Counted from the stretch's first letter, positions 1 to 8,205 are shown. The stretch is DNA of 34,808 bases from Haliea sp. (GCA_024642245.1 JAHEBM010000026.1:1-34808), one strand, 5' to 3'. Made by a program: numbers and translations. The notes: a model not told the origin generated them from the sequence alone.

Positions 1-1464
1 ACCCACGACCGCAGGCTTTGGGCAATCGACGCCACCAGCGGCAAACCCTGCAGCGGCTTTGGTGTCGGCGGCAGTGTGCGCCTGTACGGTGACGAGGGGC
101 TGGTGCCTGGAGAGGTCAGTAACTCCTCGGCGCCGGTGGTGGCTGACGGGGTCGTGGTAACCGGGTCCACGGTAATCGACTTCGTGCGCGCCACCACGCC
201 CCGCGGCACGGTCATGGCGTTCGACAGCTTCAGCGGCGAACCCCTGTGGCAGTTCGATCCCCTGACAGGACATCCCGACAGCGGCAGTGCCAACGTCTGG
301 GCGCCCATCTCGGTCGATGTGAAGAACCAGCTGCTGTTCCTGCCCACCAGCGCCGCCTCACCGGATTACTACGGCGTTGACCGCCCGGGGGACGGCCTCT
401 ACGCCAACGCCGTGGTGGCGCTGGACCTGCACAGTGGCAAGGTGCGCTGGCATTTCCAGCACGTGCGCCACGACCTGTGGGATTACGACACACCGGCACA
501 GCCGATCCTGTTCGAGTGGCGCAAGAACGGGCAGGAAATCCCCGCACTTGCGCAATTGACCAAGCAGGGCTTCGTCTTCGTTTTCAACCGCCTGACCGGC
601 GAGCCCCTGTGGGAGGTTACCGAGCAGCCGGTACCGCCCTCGAGTATCCCGGGTGAGCAAACATCCCCCACCCAGCCCAAACCCATCGCACCGCCCCAGT
701 TGCTCAACCCGTTCCTGATGCCACGGGATGCCTGGGGGCTGACGCCCTGGGACCGCGGCGATTGTGCCCGCCAGCTGGCCGCGTTGGAAAACCTGGGCCT
801 GTTCACGCCCAACAGCGAGCAACTCACACTGATGTTCCCCGGCAGCCTCGGCGGGCCCAACTGGGGTGGCGGCGCCCTGCTGGGTGACTCCGGCATGCTA
901 CTGGTTAACGTAAACAACGTGGCATTCACGGGGCAGCTCATCCGGACTCCCCAGACAATCGACGCAAATGGCGACAGGCAGGATCACCCCGCCGCCGGCC
1001 ATCGCATGCGCGTGACCATGCGCGGCACGCCCTACGACATCGAGATCGGCAGCCTGCAGTCACCCCTGGGCATTCCCTGCAACCCGCCACCCTGGGGCAA
1101 GCTGGTGGCGGTAGACCTGATAAAAGGTACCATCGCCTGGGAGACCGCACTGGGCTCGGTACATGAGATGGGGCCGGTAACCGCGCCTTTTCACATCGAG
1201 TGGGGTACACCCAACCTGGGCGGCGGTATCGCCACGGCCGGGGGCCTGTTTTTTATCGGCGCCACCATGGACCGGCAGATACGCGCCTTTGACGTCAGCA
1301 ACGGTGAGACCCTGTGGCGGTATACGCTGCCGGTAGATGCCGCTGCCACACCCATGACCTACACATATCGCGGCAGGCAGTACGTCGTTATAAACGCCGG
1401 AGGCCACCATATGTTCGGTCGAGACGTGGGTGACTATCTTTATGCCTTTGCGCTGCCTGACTAG
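1..1464 (+). CDS. PQQ-dependent dehydrogenase, glucose/quinate/shikimate family (5' truncated by window edge)
   Basis: The reading frame is open from base 1, so the N-terminus, including any membrane anchor, lies outside the window; about 487 residues are visible. The protein belongs to the membrane-type quinoprotein dehydrogenases, which oxidise sugars or polyols in the periplasm and pass electrons to ubiquinone. Support: propeller repeats ending in W (GEPLWQF, GKVRWHF, GTIAWET, GETLWRY), the HHDLWD-like segment RHDLWDYDTPAQP, TKQGFVFVFNR just after it, and the PGSLGGPNWGG segment. By family alignment the Asp of LWDYD and the Lys of TKQG match the catalytic Asp and the PQQ-contacting Lys of E. 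coli Gcd. The C-terminal GGHHMFGRDVGDYLYAFALPD is typical of the family. The substrate cannot be read from the sequence. The stop is 12 bases before the next gene, so the two are probably co-transcribed. Confidence 0.9.
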   Translation, partial: THDRRLWAIDATSGKPCSGFGVGGSVRLYGDEGLVPGEVSNSSAPVVADGVVVTGSTVIDFVRATTPRGTVMAFDSFSGEPLWQFDPLTGHPDSGSANVWAPISVDVKNQLLFLPTSAASPDYYGVDRPGDGLYANAVVALDLHSGKVRWHFQHVRHDLWDYDTPAQPILFEWRKNGQEIPALAQLTKQGFVFVFNRLTGEPLWEVTEQPVPPSSIPGEQTSPTQPKPIAPPQLLNPFLMPRDAWGLTPWDRGDCARQLAALENLGLFTPNSEQLTLMFPGSLGGPNWGGGALLGDSGMLLVNVNNVAFTGQLIRTPQTIDANGDRQDHPAAGHRMRVTMRGTPYDIEIGSLQSPLGIPCNPPPWGKLVAVDLIKGTIAWETALGSVHEMGPVTAPFHIEWGTPNLGGGIATAGGLFFIGATMDRQIRAFDVSNGETLWRYTLPVDAAATPMTYTYRGRQYVVINAGGHHMFGRDVGDYLYAFALPD

Positions 1465-1476
1465 GGGAATCCCTCC

Positions 1477-3471
1477 ATGAAAAAAATCGCGATCCTTCTC
1501 GCCCTGGTTCTGCTGGCCGCAGTGTTGCTCGTGGGCGGCGTGCTCCTGATCAGCGATTCCCCGATGAAAACCCTGGAATCCTTTGCCATACGACACGCTG
1601 ACATACTGCCCCTGGGCTACCTGGGTGAGAAGTTATTCGACAAGCACTGCGCCAGCTGCCATGACAACCCCGCCATGCACGCCCCCAGCAGGGAAGCCCT
1701 GTCGGGTTTCTCCAAGGAGACGGTGATGGTGGCGCTGGAGTTCGGCAAGATGCAGCCGATGGCTGGCCACCTGAGCAAGCAGGAGCGGGGACTGATAGCG
1801 ATCTACCTCGCAGGCTCCGCCCCCGCAGACGAATGGATAGCCCAGCACCAGTGCAGCAGCGCCCCGGGAAAGGATACCACCAGGTACGTCACCAACTGGG
1901 GCCTGGGCGATGCTAACCGGCGCTATGTGCCGGCTGCGCACGCCGGTATCGACCGGCAAAATGTCAGCCAGCTGGAACTCGTTTGGAGCCTTGCCTTCCC
2001 CAAGGTGACTGACATGCGCTCACAGCCGGCGATTGTCGGCGATACCCTGTATTTCGGTGACAAGACCGGCAAGCTCTATGCCATCGATCGGCGCAGTGGC
2101 TGTATTCGCGCCCACGCGGAGGTGCTTAGCGGAATTCGTTCGGCCATTACCGTGGCCACGCTGGGAAGTGGCAAACAGCTGCTGGTGTTCGCCGATTCCA
2201 TGGCCTCCATTTACGCCCTGGACCCGGACACCCTGGCGATCGTCTGGCAGCAGGCCGCACGCATCTATGAAACCTCCGTTATCACGGGGTCCATCAGCTA
2301 CCACGACGATCGCCTGTTTGTGCCGGTGTCGTCCTACGAGGTTGCCGTGAGCGGCAGCCCCAGCCATGTCTGCTGTAAATCCCATGGCGGCGTGATTGCG
2401 CTGGATGCCCGTGACGGCAAGCCGCTGTGGCAGTGGCACGGTACCGGCGAGGCAACACTACAGGGCCGGAATGCCGCCGGTGGCGAGCTGTACGGACCGT
2501 CGGGTGTGAGTGTCTGGAGCACACCGACCATCGACGCCAAACGCAATCGTATTTATATCGGCACCGGGGAAAACCTGTCACTGCCAACCACCGACACATC
2601 GGATGCCATTGTCGCGCTGGATATGGACAGCGGCGCACTGGTGTGGCGGTTCCAGGCACTGGCCGGGGACGCGTGGAACGCCGCCTGCCTCAACGGCGGT
2701 GCGAACTGCCCGGAAAACCCCGGCGGGGATTTTGATTTCGGCGCCTCGGTTGTCATGGCCACGCTGCCCGACGGCAGTGAGCTGTTGCTGGCGGGGCAGA
2801 AATCCGGCGATGTGTTTGCCCTCAACCCGGACCCCGCCGGCAGCGACGGTGAGCTCATCTGGCAACGACAGGTGAGCAATGCCGGCATCGGACCAAACCT
2901 CGCCCAGAGCACGACCAACGGCGGTGTGCACTGGGGCATGGCGCTGTCAGGTGAACGCCTGCTGGTGGCGGCAGCCGACCCTGAGCGGGTTCGCCCCGGG
3001 TACATCCCCAAACCCGGCCTGCATGCGCTGGACGCAACCACTGGCGAGATCCTCTGGTTCCAGGGCGTAAGCCGTGGCTGTGACATTCCCGAGGAGAACA
3101 AGCCCATGATCGGGCTGCAGAACATGCGCGCGGGTAAAACGATCGAGCTGTCGGAGCAGTATCGCTGCTCCTTCTACTACGGACTCTCCGCCGCCTTGAT
3201 GGCCACCGACGAACTGGTGTTCAGTGCCGGGTTGGACGGCAGGATTCGCGCTTTCGACATCGTTAACGGGGATTTGTTATGGCAGGCCGAAACGGCCAGG
3301 TCCTTTGCGGCAGATAACGGCATTAGCGGCCATGGTGGCGCCATCGACGTCAGCGGCCAGGTCATCGCCGATGGTTGGCTGTATGTGCAATCGGGCTATT
3401 CGATGTTCGGCCAGCTGCCCGGCAACATGCTGCTGGCCTACCGGGCCGTTGAGGATAAAGCTCAACAGTGA
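1477..3471 (+). CDS. Cytochrome c-PQQ fusion dehydrogenase, polyvinyl-alcohol-dehydrogenase type
   Basis: 664 residues. An N-terminal hydrophobic segment (residues 4-25) serves as export signal or membrane anchor. A short cytochrome c domain follows with a single haem site CASCH at 58-62 and KMQPMAGHLS downstream as a possible Met ligand region. The rest is a PQQ beta-propeller with W-motif repeats (GKPLWQW, GALVWRF, GEILWFQ, GDLLWQA). The vicinal cysteines in HVCCKSHGG resemble the CC pair of polyvinyl alcohol dehydrogenase and other type II quinohaemoproteins. The domain order and length fit PVA dehydrogenase (cytochrome), which oxidises secondary alcohols in the periplasm and reduces its own haem. 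The true substrate is unknown; a small or oligomeric alcohol is as likely as PVA. Translation starts at ATG with AGGGG nine bases upstream, next to the stop of the preceding PQQ gene. Confidence 0.85.
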   Translation: MKKIAILLALVLLAAVLLVGGVLLISDSPMKTLESFAIRHADILPLGYLGEKLFDKHCASCHDNPAMHAPSREALSGFSKETVMVALEFGKMQPMAGHLSKQERGLIAIYLAGSAPADEWIAQHQCSSAPGKDTTRYVTNWGLGDANRRYVPAAHAGIDRQNVSQLELVWSLAFPKVTDMRSQPAIVGDTLYFGDKTGKLYAIDRRSGCIRAHAEVLSGIRSAITVATLGSGKQLLVFADSMASIYALDPDTLAIVWQQAARIYETSVITGSISYHDDRLFVPVSSYEVAVSGSPSHVCCKSHGGVIALDARDGKPLWQWHGTGEATLQGRNAAGGELYGPSGVSVWSTPTIDAKRNRIYIGTGENLSLPTTDTSDAIVALDMDSGALVWRFQALAGDAWNAACLNGGANCPENPGGDFDFGASVVMATLPDGSELLLAGQKSGDVFALNPDPAGSDGELIWQRQVSNAGIGPNLAQSTTNGGVHWGMALSGERLLVAAADPERVRPGYIPKPGLHALDATTGEILWFQGVSRGCDIPEENKPMIGLQNMRAGKTIELSEQYRCSFYYGLSAALMATDELVFSAGLDGRIRAFDIVNGDLLWQAETARSFAADNGISGHGGAIDVSGQVIADGWLYVQSGYSMFGQLPGNMLLAYRAVEDKAQQ

Positions 3472-3595
3472 TAGTGAGCACACAGCGCGGGCGCTCCAGG
3501 TAATTTTCGGCAGCATTGCGTTCTGTTACCATGCCCCCCGACAATCACAGCCGCCGGTCCATAGCAGCGGCCCAGACTCCGACAAGGACAGTACA

Positions 3596-4360
3596 ATGAA
3601 CGTCAAACTACCGTGCGGAACCGTATCGGCCCTCGCAGGCCTGCTGGCGGGTGTCTGCGCACCGGCAACCCTGGCCGACGATTGGCGCCATGAGGCGGGT
3701 ATGTCCGGCTATTTCTTTTCCATGCAGGGTACTTCGGGCGCCGGCGGCCACACCGCGGACGTGGACCTGTCCATCAGCGACGTCATGGAACACATAGACG
3801 GCGCATTGACCGGCCTGGTCCGGGGAAGCAATGGAAGCTGGGGTTACTGGTTCAGTTATGAGTACATGAACCTGGGTGCGAATGGCAGCAAGGTGCTGTT
3901 TCCCGAGGTGAGCAAACTGAAGCTCAAAGGCTCGCTGGATATCGGCAATACCATCATCGATACGGGCCTGACCTATAATGTACCCGGCGTCGAATGGCTG
4001 GAACTTCTGGCTGGCGTTCGCTATACCAACTCGGACCAGACTCTCGAGCTGAACCTGCAAAGTAATATCGGCAACCGTAAACTCAGCGACAGTTTCGAGG
4101 AAAGCTGGACCAACGCCATTGCCGGCTTCCGTGCCACCATGCCAATCAACGACCGCTGGAATGCCAGCTTGAGGCTCGATGCCGGCGCAGGTGACTCAGA
4201 CTCGACCTACCAGGCGCTGGCCATGCTCAACTACGCCTTCACCGATAAGTGGACGGGCGCATTCGGTTACCGTTACCTGAAAGACGATTACGAGAACAAC
4301 GACTTTGTCTACGACATAGAACTAAGCGGTATCGAGATGGCGGTAACATACGCCTTCTGA
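3596..4360 (+). CDS. Outer-membrane beta-barrel protein, function unknown
   Basis: 254 residues from the ATG at 3596; this start gives a Sec signal peptide (hydrophobic residues 9-25, likely cut after TLA at 27). The mature part has alternating amphipathic strands rich in Tyr, Trp and Gly (GYWFSYEYMNL, LELLAGVRYTNS, WTGAFGYRYLKDDY) and ends in a C-terminal Phe (VTYAF), the usual signal for outer-membrane barrel assembly. I do not recognise a specific family. It follows the two PQQ dehydrogenases after 124 bases, so it may help substrate entry or be an independently expressed surface protein; that link is only positional. A longer frame open from 3224 overlaps the dehydrogenase and is not used. 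Confidence 0.7.
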   Translation: MNVKLPCGTVSALAGLLAGVCAPATLADDWRHEAGMSGYFFSMQGTSGAGGHTADVDLSISDVMEHIDGALTGLVRGSNGSWGYWFSYEYMNLGANGSKVLFPEVSKLKLKGSLDIGNTIIDTGLTYNVPGVEWLELLAGVRYTNSDQTLELNLQSNIGNRKLSDSFEESWTNAIAGFRATMPINDRWNASLRLDAGAGDSDSTYQALAMLNYAFTDKWTGAFGYRYLKDDYENNDFVYDIELSGIEMAVTYAF

Positions 4361-4445
4361 GAGGTATCATCACTTGCGATCATAAACACGAAGTGGCAGG
4401 ACGCGGTGTGTAATCGCGGTCACAGCAAGCAGACGCGGCAGAGCG

Positions 4446-5117
4446 ATGGAAAAATTTAGGGACATCTACCAGCGCGCCTGCGAGCGCAAGGGCGGTGCAG
4501 CGACGCTAGAAAAGCTGATGCCAAAAGTGCGCGGTGCCCGGGCGCTTGCCGGCACCGGAGATGACCGCTACCTGTCCGAGATGACCCGCTGCGTATTCCA
4601 GGCCGGCTTCGTGTGGCGCGTGGTCGATCACAAGTGGGATGATTTCGAGGACGTGTTCTTCGGTTTCCCCCCCGAAAAGATCGTGATGCTCAGCCCCGAC
4701 CAGATCGATCGCTTCAGCCAGAACCCGCGTATTATCCGCAATCGCCAGAAAGTCCTGAGCGTGCAGGCGAACGCGCGCTTTATCCTGGAGGTGGCAAGGG
4801 AGCACGGCAGTTTCGGCAAGTTCATCAGCCGCTGGCCCGAGACTGACCTGGTCGGCCTTTTCGCCCATATGAAGAAATACGGCTCGCGCCTGGGCGGTAT
4901 GACCGGCCAACGTGTCCTGCGCAATATGGGCAAGGATACCTTTGTCATCACCGGCGATGTCTGCCGCTGCCTGCAAAGAGCCGGGCTGGATATCACCGCA
5001 AACCCCGGCAGCAAGCGGGAACTGACCCTGATACAGGAAACTTTTAACAGCTGGCACGCTGAATCCGCCCTCCCCTACAGTCATATCAGCCGCATTTGCG
5101 CCTGCTCCCTGGATTGA
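4446..5117 (+). CDS. DNA-3-methyladenine glycosylase I family protein (divergent)
   Basis: 223 residues of the Adenine_glyco (TAG) family, which removes 3-methyladenine from alkylated DNA in the cytoplasm. Recognisable blocks are EMTRCVFQAGFVWRVV (45-60), GSRLGGMTGQRVLRNMGKDTFVI and the C-terminal HISRICACS. Compared with E. coli Tag, the AGxxW core and the Trp (W57) are kept, but the position of the base-binding Glu38 is Cys49 here, and the N-terminal Cys/His pair of the zinc snap is absent. From memory, similar pseudomonad paralogues share this pattern, so it is probably a distinct subfamily rather than a decayed gene. The gene stands alone, 85 bases after the barrel gene. The product could act on another lesion. 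Confidence 0.75.
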   Translation: MEKFRDIYQRACERKGGAATLEKLMPKVRGARALAGTGDDRYLSEMTRCVFQAGFVWRVVDHKWDDFEDVFFGFPPEKIVMLSPDQIDRFSQNPRIIRNRQKVLSVQANARFILEVAREHGSFGKFISRWPETDLVGLFAHMKKYGSRLGGMTGQRVLRNMGKDTFVITGDVCRCLQRAGLDITANPGSKRELTLIQETFNSWHAESALPYSHISRICACSLD

Positions 5118-5144
5118 TTGCCGGGCGCCGGGCGAGCGGCTTTG

Positions 5145-5160
5145 TGTGAGTCGCTTCACA
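5145..5160. promoter_or_regulatory. Perfect CRP/Vfr-type palindromic site
   Basis: The sequence TGTGA-GTCGCT-TCACA matches the two conserved half-sites of the CRP consensus with the correct six-base spacing. It lies in the 155-base gap between the glycosylase stop and the small basic gene at 5273, its centre about 120 bases upstream of that ATG. No convincing -10 box at a standard CRP distance was found. Since CRP-family regulators are usual in gammaproteobacteria, cAMP control of the small gene is possible but inferred. Confidence 0.45.
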
Positions 5161-5272
5161 AGTCAGGCCTAAAACTGCCCCCGACACGTTCCAGATACAG
5201 CCACGGGCCGCAAAATAAGCCACACTGACTCTCGCCACCGACAACTGATACGGCACCGCGAGAGGTGTGCTT

Positions 5273-5491
5273 ATGACCATGAAACTACAGGACTACGAGC
5301 CGCGGGGCAGGTCCGCCCTGTTCGAGGAGAAAGAACGAGCGCCCGAAGGCTACAAGGGCACGGATCGCAGGCGCAAGCACCGCCGTGCACACGGCGATCG
5401 TCGTGAGGAGATGCGCTTCGAGCCCCAAAAGCCCGATCGCAGGACTTGCGAGGGGCGTCGTTCAGACGATAAGCGTCCGAAATTCTGGTAG
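5273..5491 (+). CDS. Small basic protein with DRR/GRR motifs, unknown function
   Basis: 72 residues, highly charged and without a signal peptide or membrane segment. Its core repeats short Arg pairs: TDRRRKHRR, GDRREEMR, DRRTCEGRRSDD. Small proteins with DRR-type repeats are common in gammaproteobacteria but I know no assigned function. The ATG at 5273 is chosen because GAGAGG ends seven bases before it; GTG at 5267 and ATG at 5279 are alternatives. It has its own upstream gap with a CRP-type site, so it is probably transcribed alone. The TAG stop forms one arm of a small hairpin shared with the convergent haem A synthase gene. Confidence 0.65.
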   Translation: MTMKLQDYEPRGRSALFEEKERAPEGYKGTDRRRKHRRAHGDRREEMRFEPQKPDRRTCEGRRSDDKRPKFW

Positions 5492-5504
5492 CAGGCGTCG
5501 CTAC
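5488..5504. terminator. Hairpin joining two convergent stop codons
   Basis: GTAGC (5488-5492) pairs with GCTAC (5500-5504) across a seven-base loop; the outer GGTA/TACC bases can extend the stem with a bulge. The left arm holds the TAG of the small basic gene and the right arm holds the TAG, on the opposite strand, of the haem A synthase gene. There is no U-tract, so intrinsic termination is uncertain. Confidence 0.3.
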
Positions 5505-6535
5505 TGCCGTACCAGCGTATGGCTGGCAAACAGCATTGCGGTGAACAGCAACATAGCGCCCCCCTGGTGGGCGGCAGCCAACGGTACAGGCACATGCAGC
5601 AACAGGGTGCTGATCCCCAGCACCACCTGCCCGAACAGGGCCAGCAGCAGCAGGGTCACCGCCAATCTGGACCGCCCCCCGATACCCGCGCGATAAACCA
5701 GCGTGACAAAGGCAGTGATCAGCACAAACAGCAGGTAGGCAAACATACGATGATTAAACTGCACCGTCGTAATGTCCTCAAACATGTCCAACCACGCCGG
5801 TGTCCCCGCATACAGGCCGCGGGGAATAAAGGAATCGCCCATCAGGGGCCAGGTGCTGTAGGCAAAGCCGGCCCTGGTACCCGCCACCAGTCCGCCGGAG
5901 AGGATCATCAGGTACACCAGTCCCACCAGCCACCTTGAGCTTTGCGCATAGGGGCGCGCTACTGTTCGGCCCGGAGAAGACCGGAACAGCAGATCAAAAG
6001 CCAGCCACATCATGTAGCCATAAATGGCCACCGCAAGTCCCAGGTGTGCCGTGAGCCGGTACTGGCTGACGCGCGGGTTGTCTACCAACCCGCTCTTCAC
6101 CATGTACCAGCCCAGCAGGCCCTGGCAGCCGCCGAGGAAAAACAGCACCACCAGTTTGGGCATCAATCCCTGCCTGACATGGCCGCGCCAGGCGAAATAC
6201 AAAAGCGGCAACAAAAACAACACGCCGATCAGGCGCCCGAGTAGCCGGTGCAGGTACTCGAACAGGAAGATCGACTTGAAATCTTCCAGGCTCATCCCGC
6301 GATTGACTTTCTGGTACTCGGGGAAAAGCCGGTACTTGTCGAAAGTCTCCTGCCAGGCGTGCTCGGACAATGGCGGCACAATGCCCACGAGGGGCTTCCA
6401 CTCCACCATGGACAGGCCGGAGTTGGTCAGGCGGGTAACGCCGCCGAGCAGGATCATGCCCAGGATGACCCCGGCGCAAACCAGCAACCAGCTTGCCAGC
6501 TGGCGATCGGGATATTTGTGGTCAGTGAGTGTCAT
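5501..6535 (-). CDS. ctaA: Haem A synthase (COX15/CtaA family)
   Basis: 344 residues with about eight transmembrane helices. The enzyme oxidises the C8 methyl of haem O to a formyl group, giving haem A for aa3-type cytochrome oxidases in the inner membrane. Family features visible: GGVTRLTNSGLSMVEWKP near the N-terminus, FEYLHRLLGR with E93 and H96, H164 in RLTAHLG, H262 in FNHRMFAY and H323 in AAAHQGGA, the four histidines that bind haem in the two four-helix halves. The long loop with YRLFPEYQKVNRGMSLEDFK is typical of the proteobacterial/mitochondrial subtype. The start is ATG at 6535. It sits 161 bases behind scoB on the same strand rather than beside cytochrome oxidase or ctaB genes, so its own promoter is likely. 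Confidence 0.93.
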   Translation of the reverse strand: MTLTDHKYPDRQLASWLLVCAGVILGMILLGGVTRLTNSGLSMVEWKPLVGIVPPLSEHAWQETFDKYRLFPEYQKVNRGMSLEDFKSIFLFEYLHRLLGRLIGVLFLLPLLYFAWRGHVRQGLMPKLVVLFFLGGCQGLLGWYMVKSGLVDNPRVSQYRLTAHLGLAVAIYGYMMWLAFDLLFRSSPGRTVARPYAQSSRWLVGLVYLMILSGGLVAGTRAGFAYSTWPLMGDSFIPRGLYAGTPAWLDMFEDITTVQFNHRMFAYLLFVLITAFVTLVYRAGIGGRSRLAVTLLLLALFGQVVLGISTLLLHVPVPLAAAHQGGAMLLFTAMLFASHTLVRQ

Positions 6536-6696
6536 AGGGACCGAAAACCAGACTCAGGGGCGCGAAATAATACACCAATTCTGGCCGCAGGGCAGGCACG
6601 CTGGAATAGACGGGCAAAAGCCGTGCTGCAGTGATTCCCGCTACCGTAGCTGCCGGCGGTTTTTCAACCGGGCGGCGATACCCGGCCGCACGGCGT

Positions 6697-7356
6697 TTAT
6701 ACAAACGTCATCTGCGGCACCACGTCGGGTACCACAAGGGGCCCGGCGGTCAATTTCACGATCTCCTCCACGCTCACACCGGGCGCACGCTCGCGCAGGA
6801 TAAACTTGCCATCCTCGATATCGAGCAGCGCCAGGTCCGTCAACACCCGCTTTATGCAGCCCTTGCCAGTGAGCGGCAGAGTGCACTCCTGCAGGAGCTT
6901 CGACTCCCCGTGCTTGGATGCGTGGGTCATGGTGACGATGATATTGTCTGCGCCCGCCACCAGGTCCATGGCGCCCCCCATACCCTTGATCAGCTTGCCG
7001 GGAATCATGTAGGAGGCAATATTGCCCCGGCAGTCGACCTCGAAGGCGCCGAGCACAGTGAGATCCACATGGCCGCCGCGAATCATGGCAAAGGAATCCG
7101 CCGAGGAAAACAGGGAGGCGCCCCTGGCCATCGTTACTGTCTGCTTGCCGGCATTGATGAGGTCGGGATCCACCTCGTCCTCGCGGGGAAAGGGGCCCAT
7201 GCCGAGCAGGCCGTTCTCGGATTGCAGCATGACCTCCACCCCCTCGGGTATGTAGTTCGCCGCCAGGGTGGGAATGCCGATACCCAGGTTGATGTAGTAG
7301 CCGTCCTGGAATTCCTGTGCCACGCGCTGGGCCAGCTGTTCACGGGTCAAAGCCAT
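6697..7356 (-). CDS. scoB: 3-oxoacid CoA-transferase, subunit B
   Basis: 219 residues; the beta subunit of a class I CoA-transferase that moves CoA between succinyl-CoA (or another acyl-CoA) and a 3-oxoacid such as acetoacetate in the cytoplasm. The catalytic Glu is E47 in the conserved ENGLLGMGPFP segment, which forms the thioester with CoA. NLGIGIPTLAANYIPEGV and GGHVDLTVLGAFEVD are further family blocks. It follows scoA after 12 bases, so the two subunits are translated from one message. AtoA or PcaJ are equally possible names. The LysR gene transcribed away from the pair is the obvious candidate regulator. Confidence 0.92.
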   Translation of the reverse strand: MALTREQLAQRVAQEFQDGYYINLGIGIPTLAANYIPEGVEVMLQSENGLLGMGPFPREDEVDPDLINAGKQTVTMARGASLFSSADSFAMIRGGHVDLTVLGAFEVDCRGNIASYMIPGKLIKGMGGAMDLVAGADNIIVTMTHASKHGESKLLQECTLPLTGKGCIKRVLTDLALLDIEDGKFILRERAPGVSVEEIVKLTAGPLVVPDVVPQMTFV

Positions 7357-7368
7357 TGCCTGTTCCTC

Positions 7369-8070
7369 CTATGCGCTGCGCACGGTGCGCTGTTCGATAT
7401 TTTTTTCAAACGTGCCCTGTATCAGGCGATCAACGTAGATCCCGGGCAGGTGGATCTCGTCCGGGTCGAGAGTCCCAACGTCCACAATCTCCTCCACCTC
7501 GACGACCGAGATTTTTCCGGCTGTGACTGCCATCGGGTTGAAATTGCGTGCGGTTTTGCGAAACACGAGGTTGCCGAAGCGGTCTGCCTTCCAGGCCTTG
7601 GCAATGGAAAAATCGCCCTGTATGGCCTCCTCGAGAATATAATGACGGCCGCCGAATTCCCGCACTTCCTTGCCCTCGCCCACGGGCGTACCGTAGCCCG
7701 TCGCCGTGTAGAAGGCGGGGATACCGGCACCACCGGCACGCATTTTTTCCGCAAGCGTGCCCTGGGGTGTCAATTCCACCTCCAGCTCGCCGCTCATCAT
7801 CTGGGCTTCAAACATGGCGTTCTCCCCGACATAGGAAGCCACCATCTTGCGAATCTGCTTATCCACCAGCAGTATGCCCAGGCCGAACTTGTCCGTACCA
7901 CAATTGTTGGAGACGATGGTCAGGCCACGGGTGCCCCTGCGCCTGATCTCCTTGATGAGGTTTTCCGGAATGCCGCACAGGCCGAAGCCCCCGGCGATTA
8001 CCGTCATATTGTCTTCCAGGCCAGCCAACGCTTCCTCATAGCTGCCTACTACCTTGTCGAATCCGGACAT
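7369..8070 (-). CDS. scoA: 3-oxoacid CoA-transferase, subunit A
   Basis: 233 residues; the alpha subunit partner of the downstream scoB. The glycine-rich CoA-binding stretch [16 protein letters not shown] (residues 24-39) and the [12 protein letters not shown] segment are diagnostic of SCOT/AtoD alpha chains, as is the C-terminal half with [21 protein letters not shown]. The pair would activate acetoacetate or a similar 3-oxoacid for thiolysis to acetyl-CoA. Start is ATG at 8070, preceded on the minus strand by AGGAGAAACGC, a good ribosome binding site. The 154-base gap to the divergent LysR gene contains an A+T-rich palindrome overlapping a likely -35 box. Confidence 0.92.
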   Translation of the reverse strand: MSGFDKVVGSYEEALAGLEDNMTVIAGGFGLCGIPENLIKEIRRRGTRGLTIVSNNCGTDKFGLGILLVDKQIRKMVASYVGENAMFEAQMMSGELEVELTPQGTLAEKMRAGGAGIPAFYTATGYGTPVGEGKEVREFGGRHYILEEAIQGDFSIAKAWKADRFGNLVFRKTARNFNPMAVTAGKISVVEVEEIVDVGTLDPDEIHLPGIYVDRLIQGTFEKNIEQRTVRSA

Positions 8071-8176
8071 GCGTTTCTCCTGTCGTGGTCGCCACGGGCG
8101 CCGCCGGGCGTCGCCATGGCCTGCCCACGCTTACCGGGCTTAAGGGAAATTTGGCTTGCCTAGGGTGCGCCAGCTA

Positions 8177-8205
8177 CTTATATTTATCAAATTGTATTAT
8201 TTGAA
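8177..8205 (-). promoter_or_regulatory. Candidate scoAB promoter
   Basis: On the minus strand TTCAAA (8205-8200) and TATAAG (8182-8177) are separated by 17 bases, a reasonable sigma-70 pair in a strongly A+T-rich island within otherwise GC-rich DNA. The -35 box lies inside the palindrome at 8196-8209, which would suit LysR control. Confidence 0.35.

Noticed and set aside
4413..4430. TGTGT-N8-TCACA before the glycosylase gene as a second CRP site
   Set aside because: The half-sites are eight bases apart instead of six and one pentamer is imperfect.
6640..6696. Possible terminator after scoB
   Set aside because: Only a five-base CCGGG/CCCGG stem with no U-tract was found, too weak to call.
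6631..8163. A 510-codon plus-strand frame across scoA and scoB
   Set aside because: It is the antisense mirror of two clear CoA-transferase subunits. Its product is His/Gly/Ala-rich with no family features, a usual result of GC-rich codon bias.
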